Origin: [Clostridium] celerecrescens 18A
GTDB taxonomy: Bacteria > Bacillota > Clostridia > Lachnospirales > Lachnospiraceae
Length of the DNA stretch: 64,000 bases
NCBI RefSeq assembly: GCF_002797975.1
Contig: NZ_PGET01000001.1
Span: 4,266,001 to 4,330,000 of the forward strand
Direction: 5' to 3'
Positions within the stretch are counted from its first letter, which is position 1. The number at the start of each line of letters is the position of its first letter. The notes beneath the pieces were generated by a model. It saw nothing but the letters and a program-made list of their open reading frames with translations, searched no databases and had not been told where the DNA came from. The translations under genes and the position numbers were made by a program. Positions 25,526-36,000 of the stretch are shown in pieces.

Positions 25526-28144
25526 ATGATGGCAAAGAAAGAAGAACAGGTAAGAATTCCTGATATCATTGATAGTGTAGATGCCCTGATTGCAAAGATG
25601 GAAGCCATGAGAGAGGCTCAGAGAGTATTTGCTTCCTTCACCCAGGAACAGGTGGATAAGATCTTTTATGAAGCAGCAAGCGCTGCCAATAAGTTAAGAA
25701 TTCCTCTGGCAAAAATGGCTGTAGAAGAAACCGGCATGGGTGTTGTGGAAGATAAGGTCATTAAGAACAACTATGCTGCAGAATATATTTTTAACACATA
25801 TAAGGACACCAAGACCTGCGGTGTGATCGAAGAAGATAAGGCATATGGCATTAAGAAAATAGCAGAGCCGATTGGTCTGGTTGCGGCAGTTATCCCTACC
25901 ACAAACCCAACTTCAACTGCTATCTTTAAGACACTGATCAGCTTAAAGACCAGAAATGCTATCATGATTTCCCCTCATCCCCGTGCAAAGAATTCTACCA
26001 TTGCGGCTGCAAAGGTGGTTCTTGATGCAGCTGTCAAAGCCGGCGCACCGGAAGGGATCATAGGATGGATCGACGTTCCTTCTCTGGAACTGACCAATGA
26101 GGTCATGAGAAGCGCAGATATCATTCTGGCAACCGGCGGCCCTGGAATGGTGAAGGCTGCATATTCATCCGGTAAACCAGCCCTTGGGGTCGGCGCAGGC
26201 AATACCCCTGTAATTATTGATGATACGGCAGATATTAAGATGGCAGTCAGCTCCATCATTCATTCCAAGACCTTTGATAATGGCATGATCTGTGCTTCCG
26301 AACAGTCTGTAACGGTACTTGAACCTATCTATGATGCAGTTAAAAAAGAGTTTGCAGCAAGAGGATGCTATTTCCTGAAGGAAGATGAACTGAATAAAGT
26401 TCGTAAGACCATTATTATCAACGGAGCTTTAAATGCCAAGATCGTAGGCCAGAAAGCCCACACCATTGCAAAGCTTGCAGGCGTGGAAGTTCCTGAATCC
26501 GCAAAAATCCTGATCGGTGAAGTTGAGAGCGTTAATATTGAAGAAGAATTTGCACATGAGAAGCTGTCACCGGTTCTGGCTATGTATAAGGCTAAAACCT
26601 TTGATGAAGCCATTGAGAAGGCAGAACAGCTGGTTGCTGACGGCGGTTACGGACATACCTCTTCTCTCTATATCAATGTAAATGAAAAAGAGAAAATGGA
26701 TAAGCATGCAGCGGCTATGAAGACCTGCCGTATACTTGTGAATACCCCATCTTCTCACGGCGGTATCGGCGATATTTACAACTTCAAGCTTCAGCCATCC
26801 CTGACTCTGGGCTGTGGTTCCTGGGGCGGAAACTCTGTTTCTGAAAACGTTGGGGTAAAGCATTTGCTGAATATTAAGACCGTTGCTGAGAGGAGAGAGA
26901 ACATGCTGTGGTTCAGAAATCCGGAAAAGGTTTACTTTAAAAAAGGTTGTATGCCTGTCGCGCTTAGCGAATTAAAGGATGTATATAACAAAAAGAGAGC
27001 ATTCATAGTAACAGACTCCTTCCTTTACATGAACGGTTATACCAAACCGATTACAGATAAATTAGATGAAATGGGCATTGTTTATACCGTATTCTCTGAT
27101 GTCCAGCCAGACCCGACCCTTGCAAATGCCCAGGCAGGAGCAGCGGCTATGAAGGCATTCCAGCCGGATACCATTATCGCCTTAGGTGGTGGTTCAGCCA
27201 TGGACGCAGCTAAGATCATGTGGGTAATGTATGAGCATCCTGAGGTGGATTTCCAGGATATGGCCATGCGCTTTATGGATATCCGTAAGAGAGTCTATAC
27301 ATTCCCTAAGATGGGTGAAAAGGCTTACTTCGTAGCAATCCCAACTTCTTCCGGTACTGGTTCTGAGGTAACCTCTTTTGCGGTTATTACGGATCAGGAA
27401 ACAGGGGTGAAATATCCGCTTGCAGACTATGAATTAATGCCGAATATGGCTATCGTTGATGCAGACAATATGATGAGCCAGCCTAAGGGCCTTACAAGTG
27501 CTTCTGGTATTGACGTTATGACTCATGCATTGGAGGCTTATGCTTCTATCATGGCTTCTGATTATACCGATGGTCTTGCACTTAAATCAATGAAAAATGT
27601 ATTTAACTATCTGCCTATCGCATACAATGACGGAACCAATGTAGAGGCCAGATGTAAGATGGCAGATGCTTCCTGCATGGCCGGTATGGCATTTAATAAC
27701 GCATTCTTAGGTGTTTGCCATTCCATGGCTCATAAATTAGGAGCTTATCATCACCTTCCACATGGTGTAGCAAATGCCTTACTGATCACCTTGGTTATGG
27801 AATTCAATGCTTGTGAAGTTCCAACGAAGATGGGAACCTTCCCACAGTATGAGTATCCTCATACCCTTGCTAGATATGCAGAGTGTGCACGTTTCTGTGG
27901 TATCGAAGGTAAGGATGATGCAGATCTGCTTAAGAAATTCATTGTTAAGATTGAAGAATTAAAGAAGGCAGTAGGAATTAAGGCAACCATTAAGGAATAC
28001 GGAATAGATGAGAAGCACTTCCTGGAGACTCTGGATGAAATGGTTGAGAATGCATTTGACGACCAGTGTACAGGTGCAAACCCGAGATATCCTCTTATGA
28101 GTGAAATCAAGGAAATGTATTTAAAGGCTTACTATGGTAAATAA
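25526..28144 (+). CDS. adhE: Bifunctional acetaldehyde-CoA/alcohol dehydrogenase
   Basis: This 872-aa fermentative enzyme converts acetyl-CoA to acetaldehyde and then ethanol, re-oxidising two NADH. Residues 1-440 are the CoA-acylating aldehyde dehydrogenase with the catalytic cysteine in NGMICASEQSV. Residues 460-872 are an iron-dependent alcohol dehydrogenase with the NAD motif GGGSAMDAAKI and metal ligands in GIDVMTHALEAY and CHSMAHKLGAYHHLPHG. GGAGGA precedes two adjacent ATGs; either can start. The ideal promoter suggests strong expression. It is monocistronic, ending in a clear terminator. Confidence 0.97.
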   Translation: MMAKKEEQVRIPDIIDSVDALIAKMEAMREAQRVFASFTQEQVDKIFYEAASAANKLRIPLAKMAVEETGMGVVEDKVIKNNYAAEYIFNTYKDTKTCGVIEEDKAYGIKKIAEPIGLVAAVIPTTNPTSTAIFKTLISLKTRNAIMISPHPRAKNSTIAAAKVVLDAAVKAGAPEGIIGWIDVPSLELTNEVMRSADIILATGGPGMVKAAYSSGKPALGVGAGNTPVIIDDTADIKMAVSSIIHSKTFDNGMICASEQSVTVLEPIYDAVKKEFAARGCYFLKEDELNKVRKTIIINGALNAKIVGQKAHTIAKLAGVEVPESAKILIGEVESVNIEEEFAHEKLSPVLAMYKAKTFDEAIEKAEQLVADGGYGHTSSLYINVNEKEKMDKHAAAMKTCRILVNTPSSHGGIGDIYNFKLQPSLTLGCGSWGGNSVSENVGVKHLLNIKTVAERRENMLWFRNPEKVYFKKGCMPVALSELKDVYNKKRAFIVTDSFLYMNGYTKPITDKLDEMGIVYTVFSDVQPDPTLANAQAGAAAMKAFQPDTIIALGGGSAMDAAKIMWVMYEHPEVDFQDMAMRFMDIRKRVYTFPKMGEKAYFVAIPTSSGTGSEVTSFAVITDQETGVKYPLADYELMPNMAIVDADNMMSQPKGLTSASGIDVMTHALEAYASIMASDYTDGLALKSMKNVFNYLPIAYNDGTNVEARCKMADASCMAGMAFNNAFLGVCHSMAHKLGAYHHLPHGVANALLITLVMEFNACEVPTKMGTFPQYEYPHTLARYAECARFCGIEGKDDADLLKKFIVKIEELKKAVGIKATIKEYGIDEKHFLETLDEMVENAFDDQCTGANPRYPLMSEIKEMYLKAYYGK

Positions 28145-28157
28145 GTTTCAATAGGTG

Positions 28158-28200
28158 GCAAAAGGCCGTACCCGAATTTCGGGGCGGCCTTTTGATTTTT
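28158..28200. terminator. Bidirectional terminator between adhE and nudC
   Basis: AAAAGGCCG-CCCG pairs with CGGG-CGGCCTTTT, with T-rich DNA after it on the plus strand. The A run on the other side makes it usable by nudC as well. Confidence 0.88.
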
Positions 28201-29045
28201 TATTTTATGACCTTTCCATTTTTGAAAAGAAGAATCATTTCATGGGTCAGGCTTAAATTAGTGAAATCATCAGGGATATCCTCAGGAGCCATCCAGTCGG
28301 CTGTGGATAATTCTGTTTCATCCAGGCGGACCTGTGGAGAACCATCCAGCTCAGCCCAGTATCCGACTAAAATGGAATCGCTGAATCCCCATGGCTGGTT
28401 TTTATAATAGCGGATATTTTTGACCCGGAGCCCTACTTCCTCCATCACTTCCCGGTTTACCGTTTCTTCCAGGGTTTCTCCGAATTCTGTATAACCTGCA
28501 ATCAGGGCGTACCGGGTATATTCCCTTCCGGCATACTTAGTCAGCAGAAGCTTTCCGTTGTACGTGACAGCAACAATGACGGCTGGAGCAATCTTTGGGT
28601 AAACGGTATTGCCGCAGGAGGAACAGACCATGGATCTTTCTTTTTTACTTTTCATCATAGGAGAGCCACAGCAGCCGCAGAACCGGTTGGAGCCGTAAAA
28701 CCGGTGCAGCTGTCCTGCGGAAATAGCCGCAAAGGACACCCACATAGGCTTTAGATCCCTTATGATGCCTGTTTCATAAAAGTTAAGTGAATCTGTTTCT
28801 GTCAGGGTAACTGCTGTTTCATCTATAAGAAAAAAATCCATATGGTCAATGGAAAAAAGATAGTCAGAGCAGGACATGGCATCCTTGCTCTGGCTTTTTA
28901 AATCTTCAAACTGAGGGATTCTTTTGGAAGTCCTGTGATTAAGAAGGAGACTGCCATCCTGGAAATAAAGAAAATAACTGTCCATGCCAGGTGTTTTTAT
29001 ATGAAATTCGTTATGGAAAACATGGGGGAAAATATCCTGAATCAT
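28200..29045 (-). CDS. nudC: NAD(+)/NADH pyrophosphatase NudC-like
   Basis: This 281-aa Nudix hydrolase cleaves NADH (and removes NAD caps from RNA in characterised homologues). A zinc ribbon is seen as FCGCCGSPM and MVCSSCGNTVYPK. The Nudix box is GYTEFGETLEETVNREVMEE VG and is followed by the NudC signature NQPWGFSDS (SQPWPFP in E. coli). The N-terminal domain is poorly conserved, as usual. It is separate from bioY by a terminator. Confidence 0.9.
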   Translation of the reverse strand: MIQDIFPHVFHNEFHIKTPGMDSYFLYFQDGSLLLNHRTSKRIPQFEDLKSQSKDAMSCSDYLFSIDHMDFFLIDETAVTLTETDSLNFYETGIIRDLKPMWVSFAAISAGQLHRFYGSNRFCGCCGSPMMKSKKERSMVCSSCGNTVYPKIAPAVIVAVTYNGKLLLTKYAGREYTRYALIAGYTEFGETLEETVNREVMEEVGLRVKNIRYYKNQPWGFSDSILVGYWAELDGSPQVRLDETELSTADWMAPEDIPDDFTNLSLTHEMILLFKNGKVIK

Positions 29046-29174
29046 CTGTGAGTAACACCGTTCAGTAAGCCGAATGGAAACTGAACTTCCTTTCTGAATA
29101 TTTGTGTTGGGGCATTGTAACTATTTTAAGTTTCAAAAGGTTTCCTGTCAAGACATAAGGAAATGTTAACGCTG

Positions 29175-29202
29175 AAAAGCCGGCGCTTTTATAGGCGCCG
29201 GC
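29175..29202 (-). terminator. Terminator of bioY
   Basis: On the minus strand GCCGGCGC pairs with GCGCCGGC around an 8-nt A/T-rich loop and is followed by TTTT. Confidence 0.88.
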
Positions 29203-29221
29203 CGGTCAGGAATCTTTTTCA

Positions 29222-29800
29222 TTACCGTGATACAGCTTTTCGAATAGGAATTCCGGTGATAACAGCAATAACTGTAAGTATAATGTCCTTTGGAACAAAT
29301 GCCACTATGGAATAGGAAAATACGGCTGATACCGACATATCTCCGGATAATGCAGCCCATTGAAGGCCTCCGATGGCTTCATCAATGAGAGTTCCAAGAA
29401 TCGGAAGGAGAAATATAAGGATTGTGTTTAGAAGCTTGCTGCCGGTTTTCGGCCTGATGCCGCAGAGGAGTACCATAATAAGCCAGCCCCATTTGTATCC
29501 CCCCGTAAGATCCAGCAAGAATTGGATGCCTCCCCGGAAGTTTGAAAAGACCGGCAGGCCTACAGCGCCTAAGAGGATGTAAATCAGAGTTGCTAAAAAG
29601 CCTAGTTTCCATCCTAACACGGTTCCTATAAGTGCCACTCCAAAGATCTGGATGGTTATGGGAACACCTGTTGGCATAGGGATAGATAATTGGGATATTA
29701 CGGCAAGAACAGCCGCGAACATCCCGGCCAGGACCAGTTCCTTTGTGGTTATCCGATTTGCGGATGAGCTCTTTGTTTGAAACGATTTTGCTGTATTCAT
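29222..29800 (-). CDS. bioY: Biotin transporter S component BioY
   Basis: This 192-aa membrane protein binds biotin for an ECF transporter. It carries the BioY landmarks: ELVLAGMFAAVLAVISQLSI, the PMPTGVPITIQIFGVALIGT loop, and LGAVGLPVFSNFRGGIQFLL DLTGGYKWG. The ATG at 29800 is used because GGGAG lies about 10 nt upstream. A BirA operator lies over its promoter, so biotin level should control it. It stands alone without EcfAA'T genes. Confidence 0.95.
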   Translation of the reverse strand: MNTAKSFQTKSSSANRITTKELVLAGMFAAVLAVISQLSIPMPTGVPITIQIFGVALIGTVLGWKLGFLATLIYILLGAVGLPVFSNFRGGIQFLLDLTGGYKWGWLIMVLLCGIRPKTGSKLLNTILIFLLPILGTLIDEAIGGLQWAALSGDMSVSAVFSYSIVAFVPKDIILTVIAVITGIPIRKAVSR

Positions 29801-29839
29801 AAGATCATGCTCCCTTATCTGGTATAAAATTCTATTGGC

Positions 29840-29868
29840 ATGGTAACACATGCTGGATCAATTGTCAA
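29840..29868 (-). promoter_or_regulatory. Predicted bioY promoter
   Basis: On the minus strand TTGACA (29868-29863) and TACCAT (29845-29840) are 17 bp apart. The -35 lies inside the BirA operator. Confidence 0.6.
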
Positions 29869-29895
29869 CCATTAATTAATTATAGGTTAACAATT
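29860..29895. promoter_or_regulatory. BirA (biotin repressor) operator
   Basis: AATTGTCAACC and GGTTAACAATT face each other across a 14-bp A/T spacer, matching the known Firmicutes BirA box (two 9-bp half sites with 14-16 bp between). It overlaps the bioY -35, consistent with repression when biotin is plentiful. Confidence 0.88.
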
Positions 29896-29936
29896 AAAAA
29901 CGGTTACAAGAATTTTTTTTCAAAACTAAGATAATA

Positions 29937-29967
29937 TAACCAAATTGTAACCAACGGTCTATATACT
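29937..29967 (+). promoter_or_regulatory. Promoter element of the first giant surface-protein gene
   Basis: Direct repeats TAACC at 29937-29941 and 29948-29952 (11 bp apart) lie within TGTAACCAACG (29946-29956), followed after 5 bp by TATACT (29962-29967). The same arrangement with the same spacing is upstream of the second giant gene (48457-48487). A reverse copy, GGTTACA, is at 29902-29908. No good -35 hexamer is present, so an activator binding the repeats is likely. Confidence 0.6.
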
Positions 29968-30044
29968 GAATAAATAGAAAATACAGCTTTTGGCTTATCT
30001 ATAGATTTTAACATGAAGATAGAAATAAATTAGGAGGATAAAGT

Positions 30045-33000
30045 ATGAATGGTGCAGTGAAAAAAGTGCATCGCTTAAAAAGGGTAATTGCCTGGTTGCT
30101 GACAGCTGCGATTGTTTCCGGAAATATATCACAGCTTACAGTTACTACTGCATATGCCTCTGAGACTGCAGAGCGAAGAAGTGAATCTTTCTTCAATGCA
30201 GGGAAAGCATCTCCGTCGGAAGCAACTCTATCGGAAGCAACACCGTCTGAAGCGGCAAGGATTATTGACGTCCAAGTCACTCAGTCAGCCATTGAAAAGG
30301 TTCTTAAAAAGGATTTTGACAGAAGACCGGAATTAAAGGAAGATCTGATTCCTTTTGAAGGGGATCAAAAGGATCTGGTCATAGAAAAATTATATGAAGA
30401 ACTTGAAGGAAAGACTCTGGTACTCCAGAAAAAGATTGGAAAAGCCATGTATCTTGTGGTGGTATCCGATACCCTGGAGGGAGAACCATTTTTCGAAGCC
30501 GATGAATCCGAGCGGATCAGGCAGGAACTATTCCTCAAGAATATTCAGATTATTGGTGTCAACGGTTATAAAGACCGGGATTGTGAATTCAGGCTGCGGA
30601 TCATTGGCGATGATTTTATGATCACAGACGCCCAGATGGAAGAATTTGCAGTGATAGGGGAACGTTCAAAAACTTCCGAACAGCCATCCTCAACCGGGAA
30701 ACAATCCGGAGGGAGTTCCCAGAGTACCGGGACCAAGGAAACAGCTGCTGTAACAGAGGAAGAGACCAAGGCTCAGGAGACGGATCCGGAAGAAACCGAG
30801 ATCCAGGAAACCGAGGTTAAGGAAAACAGTGAGGCTGATAAGAATGTTTCGGAGACGGCTGAAGAAACACAAAGCAAGACAGAGGATGGGAAAGAGTCTA
30901 AAGCGGAAGAGCATTCCAGGGAAGCAACAGAAAAATCAGAGAATACAGTCAAGGAGGAGGATTCCAATTTTGAAGGATCCGGGGAAGATTTGTCTGTAAG
31001 CAGCCTGAGCATTAAAGGATTCTCCGTATCAAGGCATGATGTCCCTGTGCTTTTCAGTACTGAAAATACACCGGCAACAGCTTCTGAAGCAGATATTGAT
31101 GATTCCGTCAATAATGATGCTGAACTTGTTTCTGTAGGGGATACGAAGATCCTGTCTGAAGAGGAACGGGCAGCCCTGATGGGAACAGATATGGCCACTT
31201 TAAATGGAGAGGAAAAGAAGATAAATTTATTATCATTTCTCAGCCAGCCATCCTTTGGTATGGTAGTTCACAGCTATGGAATGACCCTGCTTAATACCGA
31301 GGTGGACAGTGAAGGAAAGCTTAGTCCTTATGAAACGGCTCTGACTTATTATGGGCCAGATGCTGCGGATAAGAAGGAAGCGGTTGAAGTAAATCTCTCA
31401 CAAAGCAAGACCGGTTCCATAAAGGCAGGAATTTTATATACCTATACAATCACCTATACCATGCAGGCAGCACCTCTGTATGAATATGCTGCAGGAGGAA
31501 AGCTTTCTCTGTTTGATTCCTATGAGAATGCAAAAATCCTATTTACGGTTCCTGACGGCATTGCTATAGAAGAGCAGCCCGGAAAAGTTAAGCTGGTATC
31601 TTCTGATGGTGAAGGAAAAGTTTATGAAATCAGCGTGGGAGATGAGCAGAATGTGATCCGTTCAGGCAAATCAGACAGTATAACCATGAATGCCTATATT
31701 GACGGAAACGGAAAAAGAGCGGTTGGTGAGGAATTTACACTGACTCAGGACAGCGTGGCTTTCTATGCTGACGTTAAGGTAGCGGATAAGACAGATAAGG
31801 AACATGTGACTTATCCGGGAAATATTGAAACAATTACTCATGCGGAGCAGCCGGGGGATACCACAATGACTCTCGTGTCCGATGATGCATGGCATATTAA
31901 AAAAAGTGTAAGCCCTGCGGATAACTCTTATACCGTGGTAAGAGACAACGCAGGAAACCCTGAATTTGTGGACATTACCTATTTGATTGAAGTAGGTATG
32001 TATGGAAGCTCAGGCGATATATCCAGAGATCCGGGCGGAACGATTTACCAGACTTATGGCCGCACCGGTTTTAAGGAGGACTCTTATAAGATTACAGACT
32101 CTCTTAAGATTCTCACGGAGCATGCGCCTGAGGCCATGAAGCCCATTTCCGTAACAGCAACATGGGGAGATGGTTCTGATGTCCATGTGATTAACAATGA
32201 GGATGGGTCGATTACCATTGATCGATTTAAAACCCAGGGACAAAATGAGGCTGATCATATTTATGTGTCGGATCAGGCACCTACCTACAGCTCCTATCTG
32301 GTAACAGCACGCTATCCTTATGTACCGTTTTTACTGAAATACAATGATGAGCGCGTAGGGAACAAGTCTGTATTTACCGTCAACAATAAGGCTCATCTGG
32401 AATATGTAAAGCTGGGAGAAGATCAGCAGGTGACAGAAGATTCTGATGTGAATGTTGCGGTCCATGAAGTCAATAAGCCTGCAGTTATCAAAATAAAGAA
32501 AGAAATTGATGAGGGCCTTGGCTATACCCAGAAATATGGATTGGCCATGGAAAAAGAATATCCCGGGCTGGCTGGTTTCGAGATCTATTTTCTGGATTCT
32601 GACAACAGCTTAACGCATTATGATAATTATACGGTGATAGACAGTCATAGTAAGAAAATTAACAATAATAACATTGCAGTCAATCCTTCAAACGAAGAAA
32701 CGGAAAGCGGATACTACGCGACGGGGGACGATGGCTATATCCAGATCCAGGTGGATCCGGGAACCTATGTGATCAAAGAGAAGTCAAATCCTGTTGGAAC
32801 ACAATTCAGTTCTGCAAAGGTGGGAACAAATGCCGTTGTGAGTGGAGATGATATTAAGGTCACCTTAAAGGCTGATGAAAGAACAGAGATCACGGTAGTA
32901 AACGAAGTCATTGGAAAAGGAGCTATTGAGTTTTATAAGAAGGCCCGTACCTGGACCAGCGCAGATCTTAGTGAATCAAATTTAGCTGCTTTGTATGGAG

Positions 33001-36000
33001 CAGAATTCACTCTTTATCAAAAGAACGAAGATGGAAGTCTTTCAGCGGTTAAAAACGTAAAATCAGATAACAAGGGATATGCGTTGTTTAAGCCTGTTAC
33101 GCCTGGCGATTACATTGTGAGAGAAAAAAGTGCCAATGGTTATATCCTTGACAATCATGATTATCAAGTGACCGTAGAGGCTGGTAAGACATCACCTGTA
33201 AAAACCGGGAATAACATCCTTATCAACACGTTAAATGAAGCAAAGGTAAATGTAACAAAGTGGATGCAGGATGACAAGGGTGATTATATAAAAGTACCTG
33301 GGGCCTACAGAGGAGACTTTAACAATAAGTTCTGGTTTGAGGAGAATGTGGGCGGAGCATGGAAAAAAGTGAGCATTGGTTCTAAAACTACATACTCTCT
33401 TGATAACGCAAGCCAGTTTACTGCGACTCTTCCAGTTTGCGATGGTAGCGGCCAAATAATTGAGTACCGCGTCGTAGAGGCAGTTCCCGAAGGGTATACC
33501 GACGGAAATGGAAACAAAGACGGTTTTTCACAGGAAACGAAGGAGAATAAGACTTACATTTATAAGACATTTTCTCTTGAAGCTTTAAAGATGACTCAGC
33601 TAGATTTAAAAAATAATAAGGGAGGTACCTTAAAGCTTCAAAAGGAAGCCTGGTCCATTAACAGCAATAGCCTGAATAAGAATGCTGCGAGAAGCGGATT
33701 TCAGTTTAACCTTTATTATAAAGTTGGGAATGACTTTACTGAAGTATTGCCCCAAAAGGTCTATACAACAGATGGCAATGGAGAAATTCTGGTAAAAGGC
33801 CTTGATGTTACAAAGGAATACTACTGGTCTGAGATTAACAGCAGCGGAAGGCTGGAACCAGAGGATTCTGCTAAGACGGTTATTTTAGAGAATCAGGTTT
33901 TCATCGGTCCTTATAAGGTGACCAGAGAAAGTGATACCACTGTAAAGGCCTATAACATTCCTCAGAAGATTCCTTACTGGCTTTACAAGGTTGATATCAC
34001 AGATAATAAAAATCCAATAACAGCAAAATTTAAAATTACGAGAGATGCCGATAAGAAAGTGATTTTCAACGGTGCGGTATCCAATAAGGGGACATATGTT
34101 ATTCTTGATCCCGGAACAGACTATATCATCGAAGAGACAGCAGCTCCTGTTAATTTTGTAAAAGGAAATGACATTAAGATAACAACTCCAAATGGGCCTG
34201 TTCTAAAAGCAGATCTGGAACGGTGGTTTTCCCAGGGAAACATGGAGACTCGCCGGACCTTTGAAAATAAGCCATATAAATCCATTTCCATCAAGAAGAC
34301 ACAATACGATGAAAACGGAACGGCAAATAAAAGTGCAGTAATACCATTTGATGTCTATGTAAAGAACGGCAGTGTCTTTACAATTGCAGGCAGTTTAAAT
34401 TCCAGTGTTTCAACTCAGCTTGCTCCTGGATCGTATTACTTTAAAGAAGTTGTTCCAAGTGGTAATATCAATCCTTATTATTTGCTTTCTGACGCTGGGA
34501 AAGCACAAGGTACCCATCCAGGTGATCCTGGTTATGAGATTTCCGGAACCGATGTATATTATGGACCGGTCACCATAACCGCAGCATCTAAAAGCAACGA
34601 AAAGAATCTGGATCTCTATCTGGCAGAAACAAATAAGCCGTTAGAAAATTATAAGGATCATGGAAAAGTAACGGTCACCAAAAAAGATGCTCTGAAGGAT
34701 ATCACTGTGAACGGGGCAGTTTTTGGTATTTTTAAAGCGGAAGGGTTTGATGTAAATAATTGGGAAAATAGCATTCAGAATCCGATTCAGACGGCAACTA
34801 CCAGCGGGAGCGGTCAGGCAACCTTTGACAGCACAAGTCTTAAGATCTTCGACACCGATGGGAGCAGGATTGCTTATGTTATTGCTGAAATAACACCGCC
34901 GGACAGATATCTGCCCTCCCATGAAATTTTAACGACTACTTTAATGGAAGGCAAAGTCATCACTACGGTCAATGGCGATACAAACGGTAGTCCGCTTGTT
35001 ATTAAGAACGAACCCAAGCTGACCATCCGCACCCAGAAATATTGGAGAGATGGATGGAATTATCAATTCTATCCGGTGGATCATGTTCTTGGAAATGTAA
35101 AACTGGCCCTCTATAAAGTAAATGCAGACGGCATCACAGCAGACTACGTGAAAACAGAAACCACCAATACCTATGACGGGATTGCAACCTTCTATGATAT
35201 TAACCGGAATGATACCTACTATGTGATTGAGGTTCGGGTTCCCACTAAGGAAGAGACCGGCTTTGGTTTTGATCTGAATATGAAGGATAAAACACCTTTG
35301 GCAGAAGGTAACAGCGAACCGCCAAAAACCCTTTCTGTTTCAGATTTAGAAGCAGGTACGTACAATGCAGTGAAATATACGGGTAAGGATCTTGCAGAAA
35401 CAGCAGACTCTTTAATCCAGAATACCGATCCACTTTATAATTATAAGCCATGGGTTCAGTTTAATATATTAAAAACCTGTGATGGAAAGGCATTTGACGG
35501 AACTTCTCATTCAGCGGAAAATGTCAACGGAGCCCAATTTACCCTTTATAAGATGATGGGGGATGAGAAAGACCTGTCAGGAATCCGTTTAGAAGATTTG
35601 GCTGATGAAAGCCTGTTTGAGAAGGTAGACAGCTATGAGAGCGGCACCCGGATCAATCCGAAGACAGGAATCAGGGCAGACGGAGAATTTGATACCGCTA
35701 TTTTGGAAACCGGTAAGGTATACTGGCTGGTCGAGGTTCAGGCAGCACCAGGATATCAGCTGCCGGGAGGACGGCAGATCGTAGCAGTATTTGCACCAAA
35801 AGACTCCGGTTATTCAGGATATAATGATATGCTTCTTCTATATGAGAATGGGCGGAATGAACAAATCGCTGTGGTGAAAAATCAGCATGGGGATGGGCCT
35901 GGAGGCCTTGATGCATACTATTTCCAGATTGCATTAAACAAATGGTTAAAGGAGGCCGGAAAGCCGAATGCGGAGCCAACTCTTTTAGGCGGAGCAAAAT

